Shown: piece by piece, positions 35,119 to 43,701 of the stretch | How positions within the stretch are numbered: the stretch's first letter is position 1 | Layout of the letters: every line of letters begins with the position of its first letter | Assembly: GCF_000718005.1 (NCBI RefSeq) | Contig: NZ_JODV01000001.1 | Length of the DNA: 64,000 nucleotides | Strand: one strand, 5' to 3' | Origin: Actinoalloteichus_B caeruleus | Lineage (GTDB): Bacteria > Actinomycetota > Actinomycetes > Mycobacteriales > Pseudonocardiaceae | Position numbers and translations under genes: made by a program | The notes under the pieces: generated by a model | Told to the model about the DNA's origin: nothing | The model's database searches: none | The model's input: only the letters and a program-made list of their open reading frames with translations

Positions 35119-35419
35119 AGGATCCACACCTCGAGGGTACGCACCGGACCGACTTCGCCCCTCCGGGACGACCCGGGTGCCACCCTGGTTTCCTGGCCGC
35201 TCCCCGGTCCGACCGGCGAGGAACGACCCCGTGCGGCGTCGACCTCCGCCCGGACCGCCGCTCCGGTGGAAAACCCCTGAGCAGGGCGCCTGGGCCACCG
35301 GGTTGGCGGCAGGTCGACGGCGGACCGTTCACCGCTCGCGACCCTTCCGTCATGATCAGCCGATAGGCTCAGCCGGGTTGACAGGGCTGGTTGACCGCGC
35401 GGGGGCGGAGGGTCTGGGC

Positions 35420-36292
35420 GTGACGGAAACGACGACGTGCGAGGTGGCGGTGGCCGCCCAGGCGGTGCTGGGCGCCGCTCCGACCTGGGACGCGAGCGCC
35501 GACTCGCTGTTGTGGGTCGACTCCTTCAGCCAGGAGGTCCACCGGTACCAGCCGGCGAGGGACCAGGACGACGTCCTGTCCGTGCCGCAGATCGTCAGCG
35601 CGGCCCGCCCCCGGTCCCGGGGTGGCATCGTCACGAACCTGCGGGACGGGGTCGCGTTGATCGACACCGACAACACCCGCACCTGGCTCGTGTACTGGGC
35701 CAGGGACGGGGTGCGTGGCGGCGAGGCGGCGGTGGACCCCTCGGGGCGGCTCTGGGCGACGACGACCCGCGCGGACGGCGGCGGCACCGACGGCTGGCTG
35801 GTCAGCGTCGAACCGGACGGGGCGGCGCGGGTCGCCCTGCACGGGGTCGGCCTCGGAGCCGGCCTGGGCTGGAGCCCGGACTGGCGGCTCATGTACTTCG
35901 TGGACGCCACCAGCCGTCGCATCGACGTCTTCGACTTCGACGCGTCCACCGGCGCCTTGGGGAACCGCCGGGAGTTCCGGGCCTTCGACCGGTCCGAGGG
36001 GCTCCCCGGTGGGATCGCGGTGGACGCCGAGGGCTGCGTCTGGGTGACGATGTACGGCGCGGGCTCGGTGCGGCGCCACACGCCGGACGGGGCGTTCGAC
36101 CGGGAGTTCCGCCTGCCGGTGAGCCGGCCGACGGCCTGCGCGTTCGGCGGTATCGGGTTCACCGACCTCTACGTCACCTCCGCCCGGCACGGGATGGGCG
36201 ACCAGCAGCTGGCCGACGAGCCGGAGGCGGGGTCGTTGCTGGTCCTGCCCGACGTGGGTGCCGGACAACCGTCGACGGTGTTCCCGGGCTGA
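35420..36292 (+). CDS. SMP-30/gluconolactonase family protein
   Basis: 290 residues forming a six-bladed beta-propeller. Visible family motifs are GAAPTWDASADSLLWVDS (first metal Glu region, here with Ala-Pro), RPRSRGGIVTNLRDG, GEAAVDPSGRLWATTTRADGG, GLGWSPDWRLMYFVDATSRRIDVFDFD and PGGIAVDAEGCVWVTMYGAG. These match lactonases that hydrolyse sugar lactones with a divalent metal. The usual GE/GP metal-binding residue at the start is not clear, so the substrate is open. The GTG start at 35420 gives the family length. It sits on the strand opposite cysM and rhomboid, an insertion relative to the Rv1336-Rv1337 order. The 466-bp gap after it (36293-36758) shows nothing. Confidence 0.88.
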   Translation: MTETTTCEVAVAAQAVLGAAPTWDASADSLLWVDSFSQEVHRYQPARDQDDVLSVPQIVSAARPRSRGGIVTNLRDGVALIDTDNTRTWLVYWARDGVRGGEAAVDPSGRLWATTTRADGGGTDGWLVSVEPDGAARVALHGVGLGAGLGWSPDWRLMYFVDATSRRIDVFDFDASTGALGNRREFRAFDRSEGLPGGIAVDAEGCVWVTMYGAGSVRRHTPDGAFDREFRLPVSRPTACAFGGIGFTDLYVTSARHGMGDQQLADEPEAGSLLVLPDVGAGQPSTVFPG

Positions 36293-36758
36293 ACCGTCCC
36301 GGCCTCCGGTCGACGCCGTCCCGGCGGGCGGCCGCGGAGGACCGGCGGGCGCGCGAGCCCTCGTCGACGCGGGTGCCACGCTGAGCGCCGCCCCGGGGGC
36401 GTCGCCCCGGCGGGCTGTCGGTCGAACCCCGGCCCAGCGATCGCCCCATCCGGCGGCCGGTGAACCGGGGCGGCCCGAGGACACCGTGTGATGGAGGGCG
36501 CCGCGGGGAGGACGCGAACGCGTCTCCCCGCTCACCGACCTGCCAAGGGGGCGGCGGAACAGCTCGGTCACGTCGCCGGGACCCGCCTCCCGGGGAACCG
36601 ACATGGGTCCGGCTCCAGGGGCCGTCCCGCGAGGACGCCGCCCCCCTCCGGACGGACCCGACCGCCACCACGGTCCACCCTCCGCGTGCTGCCGGGCGGA
36701 CCGCCGCCGCCCCGGACCGCCGGTGGGGCCGGTCCACGGCTGAAGGAGCAGCGGGCGG

Positions 36759-37709
36759 TCACGCCCAGAGCTGGGTGTCCAGGCGTTGGGCCGCGTCGGT
36801 CAGGTCACCGCTGTAGGCACCGGTGGACAGGTACTTCCAGCCGCCGTCGGCCACCACGAACGCCACGTCACCGGACTCACCCGCGCCGGCGACCTTCTCG
36901 GCCACGCCCAGCGCGGCGTGCAGGACGGCGCCGGTGGAGATGCCGGCGAAGATGCCCTCCTCCGTCAGCAGCTGCCGGGTGCGGCGGAGCGCGTCGTAGG
37001 AGCCGACGGAGTAGCGGCCGGTGAGGACCTCGGGGTCGTACAGTTCGGGGACGAACCCCTCGTCGAGGTTCCGCAGGCCGTAGACCAGTTCCCCGTAGCG
37101 GGGCTCCGCGGCGACGACCTGCACGCCGGGTCGGTGTTCCCGCAGGTAGCGGCCCACGCCGACGAGGGTCCCCGTGGTGCCGAGCCCCCCGACGAAGTGG
37201 GTGATCTCCGGCAGGTCGCGCAGGATCTCCGGCCCCGTCGTCGAGTAGTGGGCCTCGGCGTTCGCCGGGTTCCCGTACTGGTAGAGCATGACCCAGTCCG
37301 GGTGTTCCTCGGCGAGTTCCTTGGCCACCGCGACGGCCTGGTTCGAACCGCCGGCCGCCGGGGAGAACCTGATCTCCGCGCCGTAGGCGGCCAACAGTTG
37401 CCGACGCTCCACCGAGGTGTTCTCCGGCATGACGCAGATGATCCGGTAGCCCCGGAGACGAGCGGCCATCGCCAGCGCGATCCCGGTGTTGCCCGAGGTG
37501 GGCTCCAGGATCGTCGCGCCGGGAGTGAGCCGACCGTCCCGTTCGGCCGCCTCCAGCATGGCCAGGGCCGGCCGGTCCTTAATCGAACCCGTCGGGTTGC
37601 GGTCCTCCAGCTTCGCCCACAACCGGACGTCCTCGCTGGGGGAGAGGCGGGCGAGCCGCACCAACGGCGTGTCGCCCAGCGCGTCGAGCAGGGAGTCGTA
37701 TCTGGCCAC
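36759..37709 (-). CDS. cysM: O-phosphoserine sulfhydrylase (cysteine synthase CysM)
   Basis: 316 residues. The PLP lysine is in LEDRNPTGSIKDRPAL, the phosphate/substrate loops are EPTSGNTGIALA and VGGLGTTGTLVGVG. It resembles M. tuberculosis CysM, which uses O-phosphoserine and the thiocarboxylated carrier CysO rather than free sulfide. The C-terminus ends DTQLWA, similar in type to the mobile tail of that enzyme. The GTG start is preceded by AAGGAGC. cysO lies 62 nt upstream and mec beyond it, so the complete CysO-dependent cysteine pathway is encoded together. Confidence 0.96.
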   Translation of the reverse strand: MARYDSLLDALGDTPLVRLARLSPSEDVRLWAKLEDRNPTGSIKDRPALAMLEAAERDGRLTPGATILEPTSGNTGIALAMAARLRGYRIICVMPENTSVERRQLLAAYGAEIRFSPAAGGSNQAVAVAKELAEEHPDWVMLYQYGNPANAEAHYSTTGPEILRDLPEITHFVGGLGTTGTLVGVGRYLREHRPGVQVVAAEPRYGELVYGLRNLDEGFVPELYDPEVLTGRYSVGSYDALRRTRQLLTEEGIFAGISTGAVLHAALGVAEKVAGAGESGDVAFVVADGGWKYLSTGAYSGDLTDAAQRLDTQLWA

Positions 37710-37771
37710 GGACTGCTCCTTCGTGGGTTCGCCCCGGGGAGGGCGGCGGCGGCCGGCGGGAGGCGACCCCG

Positions 37772-38044
37772 TCAGCCGCCGGCGACCGCGGGAAGGATGG
37801 TGACGTTGTCGCCGTCCTTGACCTCGGCGTTCAGCCCGCCCGAGAACCGCACGTCCTCGTCGTTGACGTAGACGTTGATGAAGCGGTGCAGCGCGTCCTC
37901 CTTCACCAGCCGGGCCTTCAGGCCGGCGTGCCGGGACTCCAGGTCGTCGATGACCTGTCCCAGCGTGCCGCCACTGGCCTCGACGGACTTCTCACCGCTG
38001 GTGTGCGTGCGCAGGATGGTGGGGATCGAGACCTTGACTGCCAT
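37772..38044 (-). CDS. cysO: Sulfur carrier protein CysO (MoaD/ThiS/ubiquitin-like)
   Basis: 90 residues ending in VAGG, the di-glycine tail that is adenylated and converted to a thiocarboxylate. The beta-grasp sequence is typical: VKVSIPTILRTHTSG, LGQVIDDLESRHAGLKARL, FINVYVNDEDVRFSGGLN, and DGDNVTILPAVAGG. It carries sulfide to CysM. The resulting CysO-cysteine is cleaved by Mec, encoded 71 nt upstream. AGGAGG precedes the ATG. Confidence 0.97.
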   Translation of the reverse strand: MAVKVSIPTILRTHTSGEKSVEASGGTLGQVIDDLESRHAGLKARLVKEDALHRFINVYVNDEDVRFSGGLNAEVKDGDNVTILPAVAGG

Positions 38045-38115
38045 GGTGGTACCTCCTGATCGGTGCCGTGTTCGGGGAGGGGACGCCGATCCGCACGACG
38101 TCCGGCCGGGTCGCC

Positions 38116-38571
38116 TCAGTCGGCGTCGGGCACGTCGTCCGCTCCCGTGTGGGAGAACATGTACGACTCGACGACGTCGACCTGTTCCTCGGTGACCACC
38201 CCGTCGACGATGCGGTAGGAACGCAGTTCGACGTCATGGGCGTCCCGAGTGGACACCAGCACGTAGTGCGCGTCCGGTTCGGACGCGAAGGACACGTCCG
38301 TCCGCGAAGGGTAGGCCTCGGTGGCGGTGTGCGAGTGGTAGATGACGACGGGGACCTCGTCGGCCTCGTCCATCGCCCGCCAGACCCGCAGCTGTTCCAT
38401 CGAGTCGAAGCGGTAGAAGGTGGGCGAGCGTTCGGCGTTGACCATCTCCACGAGGCGCTCGGGACGGTCCGAGCCCTCCGGTCCGGCGATGACGCCGCAC
38501 GCCTCGTCGGGGTGGTCCCGGCGGGCGTGGGCCACCATCGCGTCCACGAGGTCGCGTCGGATCACCAGCAC
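38116..38571 (-). CDS. mec: JAMM metallopeptidase Mec (CysO-cysteine peptidase)
   Basis: 151 residues of the JAB1/MPN+ family. The zinc motif is intact: HSHTATEAYPSRTD gives H-x-H-x(10)-D, and the acidic residue is in RDHPDEACGVI (Glu). In M. tuberculosis the enzyme releases cysteine from CysO. It starts with GTG at 38571, 9 nt after the stop of the DUF2017-like gene, so it is part of the same transcript as the ClpS-like pair upstream. Confidence 0.95.
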   Translation of the reverse strand: MLVIRRDLVDAMVAHARRDHPDEACGVIAGPEGSDRPERLVEMVNAERSPTFYRFDSMEQLRVWRAMDEADEVPVVIYHSHTATEAYPSRTDVSFASEPDAHYVLVSTRDAHDVELRSYRIVDGVVTEEQVDVVESYMFSHTGADDVPDAD

Positions 38572-38580
38572 AGGTCAATC

Positions 38581-39231
38581 CTACGGCCGCTGTCGAGGCG
38601 ATCCCAGATCGTGGGCAGGGGGCCGGCGGTCGTCGACCGGACCTCGCGCGGCCGCTTCGGCGGCCAGTTTCCGCAGCTCGCCGGCCAGGCTGGGGAACAC
38701 CGTGGTCACCAGGAGACCCCGCACGAAGGCCAACCAGGTGACCGCGACGGCGTCCGGGCGACCCCGGCGGGCGCGGGCCGCGACCCGGAGGTCATCCCGC
38801 CGGGCCAGGCGGAGTTGCGCGTGGCCGAGCACGGAGATCCAGTCGGGCACCTCGGCCGGGTCGATCCGCACCTCGGCGAAACCGCCGGCCGCCAACACCC
38901 TGCGGGCGGCGGCCAACACCTCGGCGCGCAGCCCGGCCCGCCGCTCGTCCCCGTACCGGGCCTCCACCACCGGGTCCGGGTGGACGGCGGGGAACAACCG
39001 GCGGTCCAGGTCCTGGTCGTCGCGGTGCTGCCACCATCGGCGCGCGGGAGCGGCCGGCCGGCTCGGCCCGGCGAGTTCGGCGGCCAGTTCCACCACGAGG
39101 TGCCGCAGGACCTCGGCGGTGTCCTCGGACATCGTGAGGACCACCCGGCCGTCGTGCAGGGCCGCCGCCGCGTGTCCGCCCGCCTCCCGCGAGGGAACCG
39201 GTGGGGTCATCGCGGGAGTGCTCACCCTCAT
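38581..39231 (-). CDS. Second DUF2017-family protein (paralogue of the one at 41159)
   Basis: 216 residues. It aligns along its length with the DUF2017 protein encoded at 41159-41722: GRVVLTMSEDTAEVLRHLVVEL against GTVLVTDFSRQEAAVLRGLVGQV, then RRLFPAVHPD against RRLLPDFHRA, WISVLGHAQLRLARR against WLAALNDVRLALGTA, and TWLAFVRGLL against HWLTVVQETL. DUF2017 proteins have no settled function but nearly always follow clpS in actinobacteria. Here the partner is the ClpS-like gene, whose stop overlaps this ATG by 4 nt (ATGA). Mec starts 9 nt downstream. Extra Arg-rich stretches and a disordered Pro-rich C-terminus distinguish it from its paralogue. Confidence 0.75.
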   Translation of the reverse strand: MRVSTPAMTPPVPSREAGGHAAAALHDGRVVLTMSEDTAEVLRHLVVELAAELAGPSRPAAPARRWWQHRDDQDLDRRLFPAVHPDPVVEARYGDERRAGLRAEVLAAARRVLAAGGFAEVRIDPAEVPDWISVLGHAQLRLARRDDLRVAARARRGRPDAVAVTWLAFVRGLLVTTVFPSLAGELRKLAAEAAARGPVDDRRPPAHDLGSPRQRP

Positions 39232-39476
39232 GCCTCCTGGAGCAGAGTCGGGGACAGCCCGAGGAACTGGAGGCGGGAGGCGATCGCCTCGGCCTCCTCG
39301 ACGTCCTCGGCACTGGCGATCTCGGCGGAACCGAGCCCTCGGACGGCGAGGGTGCGGCGCAGGGCCTCGTCCGCGCTGACATGCAGGGTCAGCATCAGCG
39401 CCGAGGCAACGGTGGCGATGTCGTTCCTGGCATCGTCGCGAAGCAGCACGGACCACCTGGCCCCTGGTGCGTTCAT
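39228..39476 (-). CDS. Diverged ClpS-like adaptor (second copy)
   Basis: 82 residues. From WSVLLRDDARND to the end it aligns without gaps over ~60 positions with the ClpS encoded at 41915 (WMTVVWNDPVNL). Shared or similar positions include W, the Asp of the loop, the SADEA/SKDHA helix start, the LAV-x-x-x-G-x-A turn and the C-terminal EAEAIASRLQFLGL. ClpS residues that bind N-degron alpha-amines are changed: the loop Asn is Asp, and the His of the DVHQKG helix is Arg (AVRGLG). It also lacks the N-terminal extension that engages the Clp chaperone. The fold is shared with the L7/L12 C-terminal domain, so that is the main alternative. Coupled to the DUF2017-like gene by ATGA. Confidence 0.65.
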   Translation of the reverse strand: MNAPGARWSVLLRDDARNDIATVASALMLTLHVSADEALRRTLAVRGLGSAEIASAEDVEEAEAIASRLQFLGLSPTLLQEA

Positions 39477-40082
39477 GATCGGATCATCGGTCGGGTGCCA
39501 CGGAGTGTTAGCGGCCTCGACGGTGAACTTCCGCCATACGCGGGAGGGAACGACACCGACTCCTCCGGACGGCCCAGTGGTTCCGTGCCCGGCGTCAACA
39601 CGTGCCTCGCTCCCGTCGCCCCGGCGCCGGTACCCAGCCCCCGGCCGGTCGCCTCGGGCGCGGGGACCCCGGCCCCCGAGGACTGGACCGCCTCGGGCGG
39701 GGGCGTCCTTGCCGACATCCAGGCCAAGGAGCACCCCGGAACCGCTGTTCATCCACCTGCCGATCACTCGCCGCGAGTGGTCACCGGGCAGGGCGTCGAC
39801 GGCCGGCACCCCCGTGACGACGAGACCTCCCGAGCCGGTGGCCGTGTCCCCATCAGCGGTCTCGACGCCACCAGACCCGGTGACACCACCCCCGGATCAT
39901 GCGCTCGACTCGGGCCGCCGGTCATGCCGGGCCTGGCGACGACGACTCCTTGACCAGGAGCTCCGACAACGGTGACGGGGAGGCGGGGCACCGGGTGGGT
40001 GCTGGGGAGCCCGGCGAGCTGGGAGACCAGGCGGACCCCGAAGCCGGCGGGAGCGCCCCCGGACCCCGACCCCGCCCCGGCC
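39477..40082. other. 606-bp gap between P1 peptidase and the ClpS-like gene
   Basis: No reading frame with family similarity, ribosome site or convincing start is seen on either strand. It must contain the leader or promoter of the ClpS-like/DUF2017/mec/cysO/cysM unit if that unit is not read through from the P1 gene. In M. tuberculosis the P1 peptidase gene and mec are close neighbours, so gap plus paralogue pair are the extra DNA here. Confidence 0.5.
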
Positions 40083-41162
40083 TCAGCCGAGGGCCGAGGG
40101 GTAGAGCTCCCGGTAGCTGGGCACCACACCCCCCGGCGCGGCGGCGAGCACCGCGTGCACCACGGCCCGGGCCACGACGTCCGCCGCTGCCTGCGCGAGT
40201 TCGTCCACCAGGGCGGTGCGGGCCGGTCCGGTGGGCAGCGGCCGGCGTCCGGTCGCCAGGGTGAAGAGGGTGTCCCCGTCGAACACCGAGTGCGCGGGGC
40301 GGACACTCCTGGCGATGCCGTCGTGGGCGACGGCCGCGACCCTGCCGCACTCGGCGCGGGTCAGGTCGGCGTCCGTGGCGACCGCGCCGATCAGGGTGTT
40401 GAGGGAGCGGGCCGGTGCGCGCCGGGCCGCGGCGCGGCGGATCTCGTCCGCCGACGGGGGGACCAGGCCGAACTCGCCGGGGAAGCCGAGGGGCCAGCCG
40501 AACGGGAGGCCGGTGGCCGGGTCGACCACCTCACCCGCCGGGTTCGCCACCGTCAACGCTCCCACCGTCCACCCCGTGGGGAGCAGGACGCTGGCGGTGC
40601 CGACGCCGCCCCGCAGCGAGCCGGCGGCCGCGCCGGCACCGGCGCCGACCGACCCGGTGGCCGGTGGTTCCCCGCTGGCGTCCTCGCAGGCGTGGTGGCC
40701 GAACCCGGCGTCGGGGACCCGTCCCCACGCGGTCTCCTCCAGGTCGAAGAGCACGGCGGCCGGCACGATGGGCACGACGTTGGGCACCGGCCCGTCGACG
40801 GCGCCGCCGGTGTTCCCCCGTTCGGGGCCCACCCGGAACCCGTGTCCCCGCGCGCCCAGCCAGCGCATCACCCCGTCGGCGGCGGCGAGCCCGTAGGCGC
40901 TCCCCCCGGCCAGGCAGATCGCGTTGACGCGTTCCACCAGGCGACCCGGGGCCAGCAGGTCGGTTTCGCGGGTGCCCGGGGCGCCGCCCCGCACGTCCAC
41001 ACCGGCGGTGACGCCCTCCGGGGTCAGCAGCACCGTGCAGCCGGTCGCCCAGCCGGCGTCGAGGCGGTGGTGGTGGCCGACCAGGACGCCGGGCACGTCG
41101 GTGACGGCGTTCCCGGGCCCCGGGGTCGGCGGCGTGACGTCGGCGGTCCCGGCCCCGGTCAC
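40083..41162 (-). CDS. P1-family (DmpA/S58) peptidase
   Basis: 359 residues of the DmpA/ornithine acetyltransferase-like Ntn-hydrolase fold, like Rv1333. The conserved N-terminal part includes TDVPGVLVGHH and RGGAPGTRETDLL. CLAGGSAYGLAAADGVMRWL and VPIVPAAVLFDL follow. The self-cleavage site is expected in SLNTLIGAVATDADL, where the Thr after Asn would be the nucleophile of the beta chain. The family includes aminopeptidases and beta-peptidyl peptidases. The GTG start overlaps the DUF2017 stop by 4 nt, so it belongs to the clpS-DUF2017 unit. Confidence 0.93.
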   Translation of the reverse strand: MTGAGTADVTPPTPGPGNAVTDVPGVLVGHHHRLDAGWATGCTVLLTPEGVTAGVDVRGGAPGTRETDLLAPGRLVERVNAICLAGGSAYGLAAADGVMRWLGARGHGFRVGPERGNTGGAVDGPVPNVVPIVPAAVLFDLEETAWGRVPDAGFGHHACEDASGEPPATGSVGAGAGAAAGSLRGGVGTASVLLPTGWTVGALTVANPAGEVVDPATGLPFGWPLGFPGEFGLVPPSADEIRRAAARRAPARSLNTLIGAVATDADLTRAECGRVAAVAHDGIARSVRPAHSVFDGDTLFTLATGRRPLPTGPARTALVDELAQAAADVVARAVVHAVLAAAPGGVVPSYRELYPSALG

Positions 41163-41722
41163 GAGGTCAACGCCTCCACGAGCGTTTCCTGGACCACCGT
41201 GAGCCAGTGGTAGACACCCAGGTGCGGGGCCCGGGGGTCGTCCTGCGCGACCTCCTCGGGGCCGTCCTCCCTGATGTCCAGGGCGGTGCCCAGGGCGAGC
41301 CGCACGTCGTTCAGCGCGGCCAGCCAGGCGTCGGCCTGCTCGTCCGCCAGCTCGATGCGACCGCCGGACTCCGGGCAGGTGTCCAGCACCACCTGGGCCA
41401 CCCCGGTCTTGTGCTCCAACAACTCGGGTTCGTGCACCGACCGCAGGGCCGCCGCCGAGTCGCTGTCCCGCTCGCTGAGCTCGCCGTCCTCCTCCTCGGC
41501 CCGGTGGAAGTCCGGCAGCAGCCGGCGGAGCACCGGGTCGTCGGGGGCGGTCGAGTGCCCGGTCCGGATCCCGGTGAGCTCGGCCAGCTCGTCCCTGGGA
41601 CCGTCGTCGGCCCGCCCGGACAGCATCTCGTGGACCTGCCCCACCAGGCCGCGCAGCACGGCGGCCTCCTGCCTGGAGAAGTCGGTGACCAGGACCGTTC
41701 CCCGTCGGCTCCACCCGTTCAT
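41159..41722 (-). CDS. DUF2017-family protein (Rv1332-like)
   Basis: 187 residues, mostly helical, acidic in the middle (HRAEEEDGELSERDSD). The N-terminal FSRQEAAVLRGLVGQVHEML and C-terminal YHWLTVVQETLVEAL helices are the family hallmarks. No catalytic motif is visible. It follows clpS (192 nt gap) and overlaps the P1 peptidase start by 4 nt. The function is unknown; constant linkage to clpS suggests a role with Clp-dependent proteolysis. The ATG at 41722 is preferred. A GTG at 41740 would add six residues. Confidence 0.9.
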   Translation of the reverse strand: MNGWSRRGTVLVTDFSRQEAAVLRGLVGQVHEMLSGRADDGPRDELAELTGIRTGHSTAPDDPVLRRLLPDFHRAEEEDGELSERDSDSAAALRSVHEPELLEHKTGVAQVVLDTCPESGGRIELADEQADAWLAALNDVRLALGTALDIREDGPEEVAQDDPRAPHLGVYHWLTVVQETLVEALTS

Positions 41723-41914
41723 CGCGCTGTTCCGGCGCACCGCCGACGACCGCCGGCCGCGCCGATCCCCCTTCTCTCCGTGCTCAGTGATCCTGGAAAC
41801 GCGGTGGTCGCGTGCCGATCCGCGCCGGTCGCCGCGCGCCCGCCGCTGGCGGCCCTGGCGCGGGACGGTGCGCCTGGACGGGTCCGACCGGCACCGCCGG
41901 GACAGGCGGGTGGG

Positions 41915-42214
41915 TCAGGAGTCGCGTTGCATCGTGGCCCACAGGCCCGCGGCGTGCAGCTTCGCCACGTCGGCCTCCACCTTGTCCTTGCCCCCGGAGG
42001 ACACCACCGCTCTGCCCTTCTGGTGGACGTCCAGCATGAGCTTCGTGGCGTGGTCCTTGCTGTACCCGAACAGCTTCTGGAACACGTAGGTCACGTACGA
42101 CATGAGGTTCACGGGGTCGTTCCAGACCACGGTCATCCACGGCCGGTCCTCGGAGCCGACCTCGCGACCCAACGGATCGACCTGGGCGCGCTCCAGCTCG
42201 ACTGGGCTGTTCAT
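41915..42214 (-). CDS. clpS: ATP-dependent Clp protease adaptor ClpS
   Basis: 99 residues. The N-degron pocket residues are present: the Asn-Asp pair in TVVWNDPVNLMSYV and the His in MLDVHQKGRAVV. The N-terminal ~25-residue extension (ELERAQVDPLGREVGSEDRP) is the part that contacts the Clp ATPase. It delivers substrates with destabilising N-terminal residues to ClpC/ClpP. The ATG at 42214 is chosen. The GGAGG immediately before it is too close to be ideal, so initiation may use other signals. It is divergent from pncB, as in M. tuberculosis. Confidence 0.96.
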   Translation of the reverse strand: MNSPVELERAQVDPLGREVGSEDRPWMTVVWNDPVNLMSYVTYVFQKLFGYSKDHATKLMLDVHQKGRAVVSSGGKDKVEADVAKLHAAGLWATMQRDS

Positions 42215-42321
42215 GCCTCCATGGTGACATGAGCCATTCGTCCGACCTGTCACGCACCTCACCTCGCGGTGCGGACGCGAGCAGGGCACGCGGTCAGGTC
42301 CCCGACGTAGGCTCCTGCCTT

Positions 42322-43620
42322 ATGTCGACGGGACTGCCCTCCGCGAGCACCGCGCTGTTCACCGACCGCTACGAGCTGACGATGCTCTCCGCGTCGCTCG
42401 GCGACGGCACCGCCGCCCGGGACTGCGTGTTCGAGGTCTTCGCCAGGAACCTCCCGCTGGGCCGGCGCTACGGCGTGGTCGCCGGACTCGGGCGCCTGGT
42501 GGAGGCGCTGCGCGACTTCCGCTTCGGCGAGCGGGAACTGGCCTGGCTGTCCGACGGTGGCGTGGTCGACGAGGCGACGCTGTCGTGGCTGGCGGACTAC
42601 CGCTTCAGCGGCGAGATCGACGCCTACCCGGAGGGGGAGCTGTACTTCCCGGGTTCGCCGATCATGACGGTGCGCGCCCCCTTCGGGGAGGGGGTGCTGT
42701 TGGAGACCCTGGTGCTGTCGGTGCTCAACCACGACAGCGCGGTGGCGTCCGCGGCGGCCCGGATGGTGAGCGCCGCCAACGGGCGCCGGCTGATCGAGAT
42801 GGGCTCGCGGCGCACGCACGAGGAGTCGGCCCTGGCGGCGAGCCGCGCCGCCTACCTCGCCGGCTTCCACTCGACCTCCAACCTCGAGTGCGGCCGGCGG
42901 TACGGAATACCCACGACCGGCACCTCGGCGCACGCGTTCACCCTGCTGCACGACGACGAGGCGACGGCGTTCCGTTCCCAGCTCGCCGTGCTCGGCACCG
43001 GCACCACCCTGTTGGTCGACACCTACGACATCGCCCGGGGCATCGAGACCGCCGTGGCGGTCGCCGGACCGGAGCTCGGCGCGATCCGCATCGACTCGGG
43101 AGACGTCGGAGTACTGGCCAGGCAGGCCAGGGACCAGCTCGACCGGTTGGGCGCCACCGGCACCAAGATCGTGGTGTCCGGGGACCTCGACGAGTACTCC
43201 ATCGCCGCGCTGCGCGCGGAGCCGGTGGACGCCTACGGGGTCGGGACCTCCGTGGTGACCGGATCCGGTGCGCCGGCGGCCGGCATGGTCTACAAGCTGG
43301 TGGAGGTGGAGGGCAGGCCGGTGGAGAAGAGGAGCGCGCACAAGACCTCGCGGGGCGGGGGGAAGGCGGCGCTGCGCCGGCACCGGCCGACCGGGACCGC
43401 CACCGAGGAGGTCGTGTTCCCCACCGCCGGGCCGGTACCGGAACTCGGCCCGCACGACCGGTTGCTCCAACGGCCGGTGTGGCGGGACGGCGGCCCCGTG
43501 GCGGACGCGCCCACGCTGGAGGACGGTCGGGAACGGCTGCGCAGGGCGTTGGTGAGCGTCCCGTGGGAGGGACTGACCCTCTCCCGGGGAGAGCCGGCCA
43601 TCCCGACGGTCTTCGCCTGA
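42322..43620 (+). CDS. pncB: Nicotinate phosphoribosyltransferase
   Basis: 432 residues. It joins nicotinate and PRPP in the Preiss-Handler NAD salvage path. Visible motifs: TDRYELTMLSASLGDGTA at the N-terminus, the phosphoribosyl region GSRRTHEESALAASRAAYLAGF (with the His that is autophosphorylated in the family), TSAHAFTLLH, VDTYDIARGI, and IRIDSGDVGVLARQAR. The ATG at 42322 gives the usual start; an upstream in-frame ATG lacks conservation. pncA follows 81 nt downstream, so nicotinamide can be converted to nicotinate mononucleotide by one operon. Confidence 0.96.
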   Translation: MSTGLPSASTALFTDRYELTMLSASLGDGTAARDCVFEVFARNLPLGRRYGVVAGLGRLVEALRDFRFGERELAWLSDGGVVDEATLSWLADYRFSGEIDAYPEGELYFPGSPIMTVRAPFGEGVLLETLVLSVLNHDSAVASAAARMVSAANGRRLIEMGSRRTHEESALAASRAAYLAGFHSTSNLECGRRYGIPTTGTSAHAFTLLHDDEATAFRSQLAVLGTGTTLLVDTYDIARGIETAVAVAGPELGAIRIDSGDVGVLARQARDQLDRLGATGTKIVVSGDLDEYSIAALRAEPVDAYGVGTSVVTGSGAPAAGMVYKLVEVEGRPVEKRSAHKTSRGGGKAALRRHRPTGTATEEVVFPTAGPVPELGPHDRLLQRPVWRDGGPVADAPTLEDGRERLRRALVSVPWEGLTLSRGEPAIPTVFA

Positions 43621-43701
43621 CCGCGAACGCGCCACCGGACCGGGTGGGACACGCGGCCGGGTGGGAACCCCACAGACGGGCGAGGAGAACGAGGTGAGGA
43701 C

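Noticed and set aside
39228..39476. Reading the 82-residue protein as an L7/L12 C-terminal domain protein
   Set aside because: The folds are related, so this is not excluded, but ungapped alignment with the local ClpS and the DUF2017 neighbour favour ClpS.
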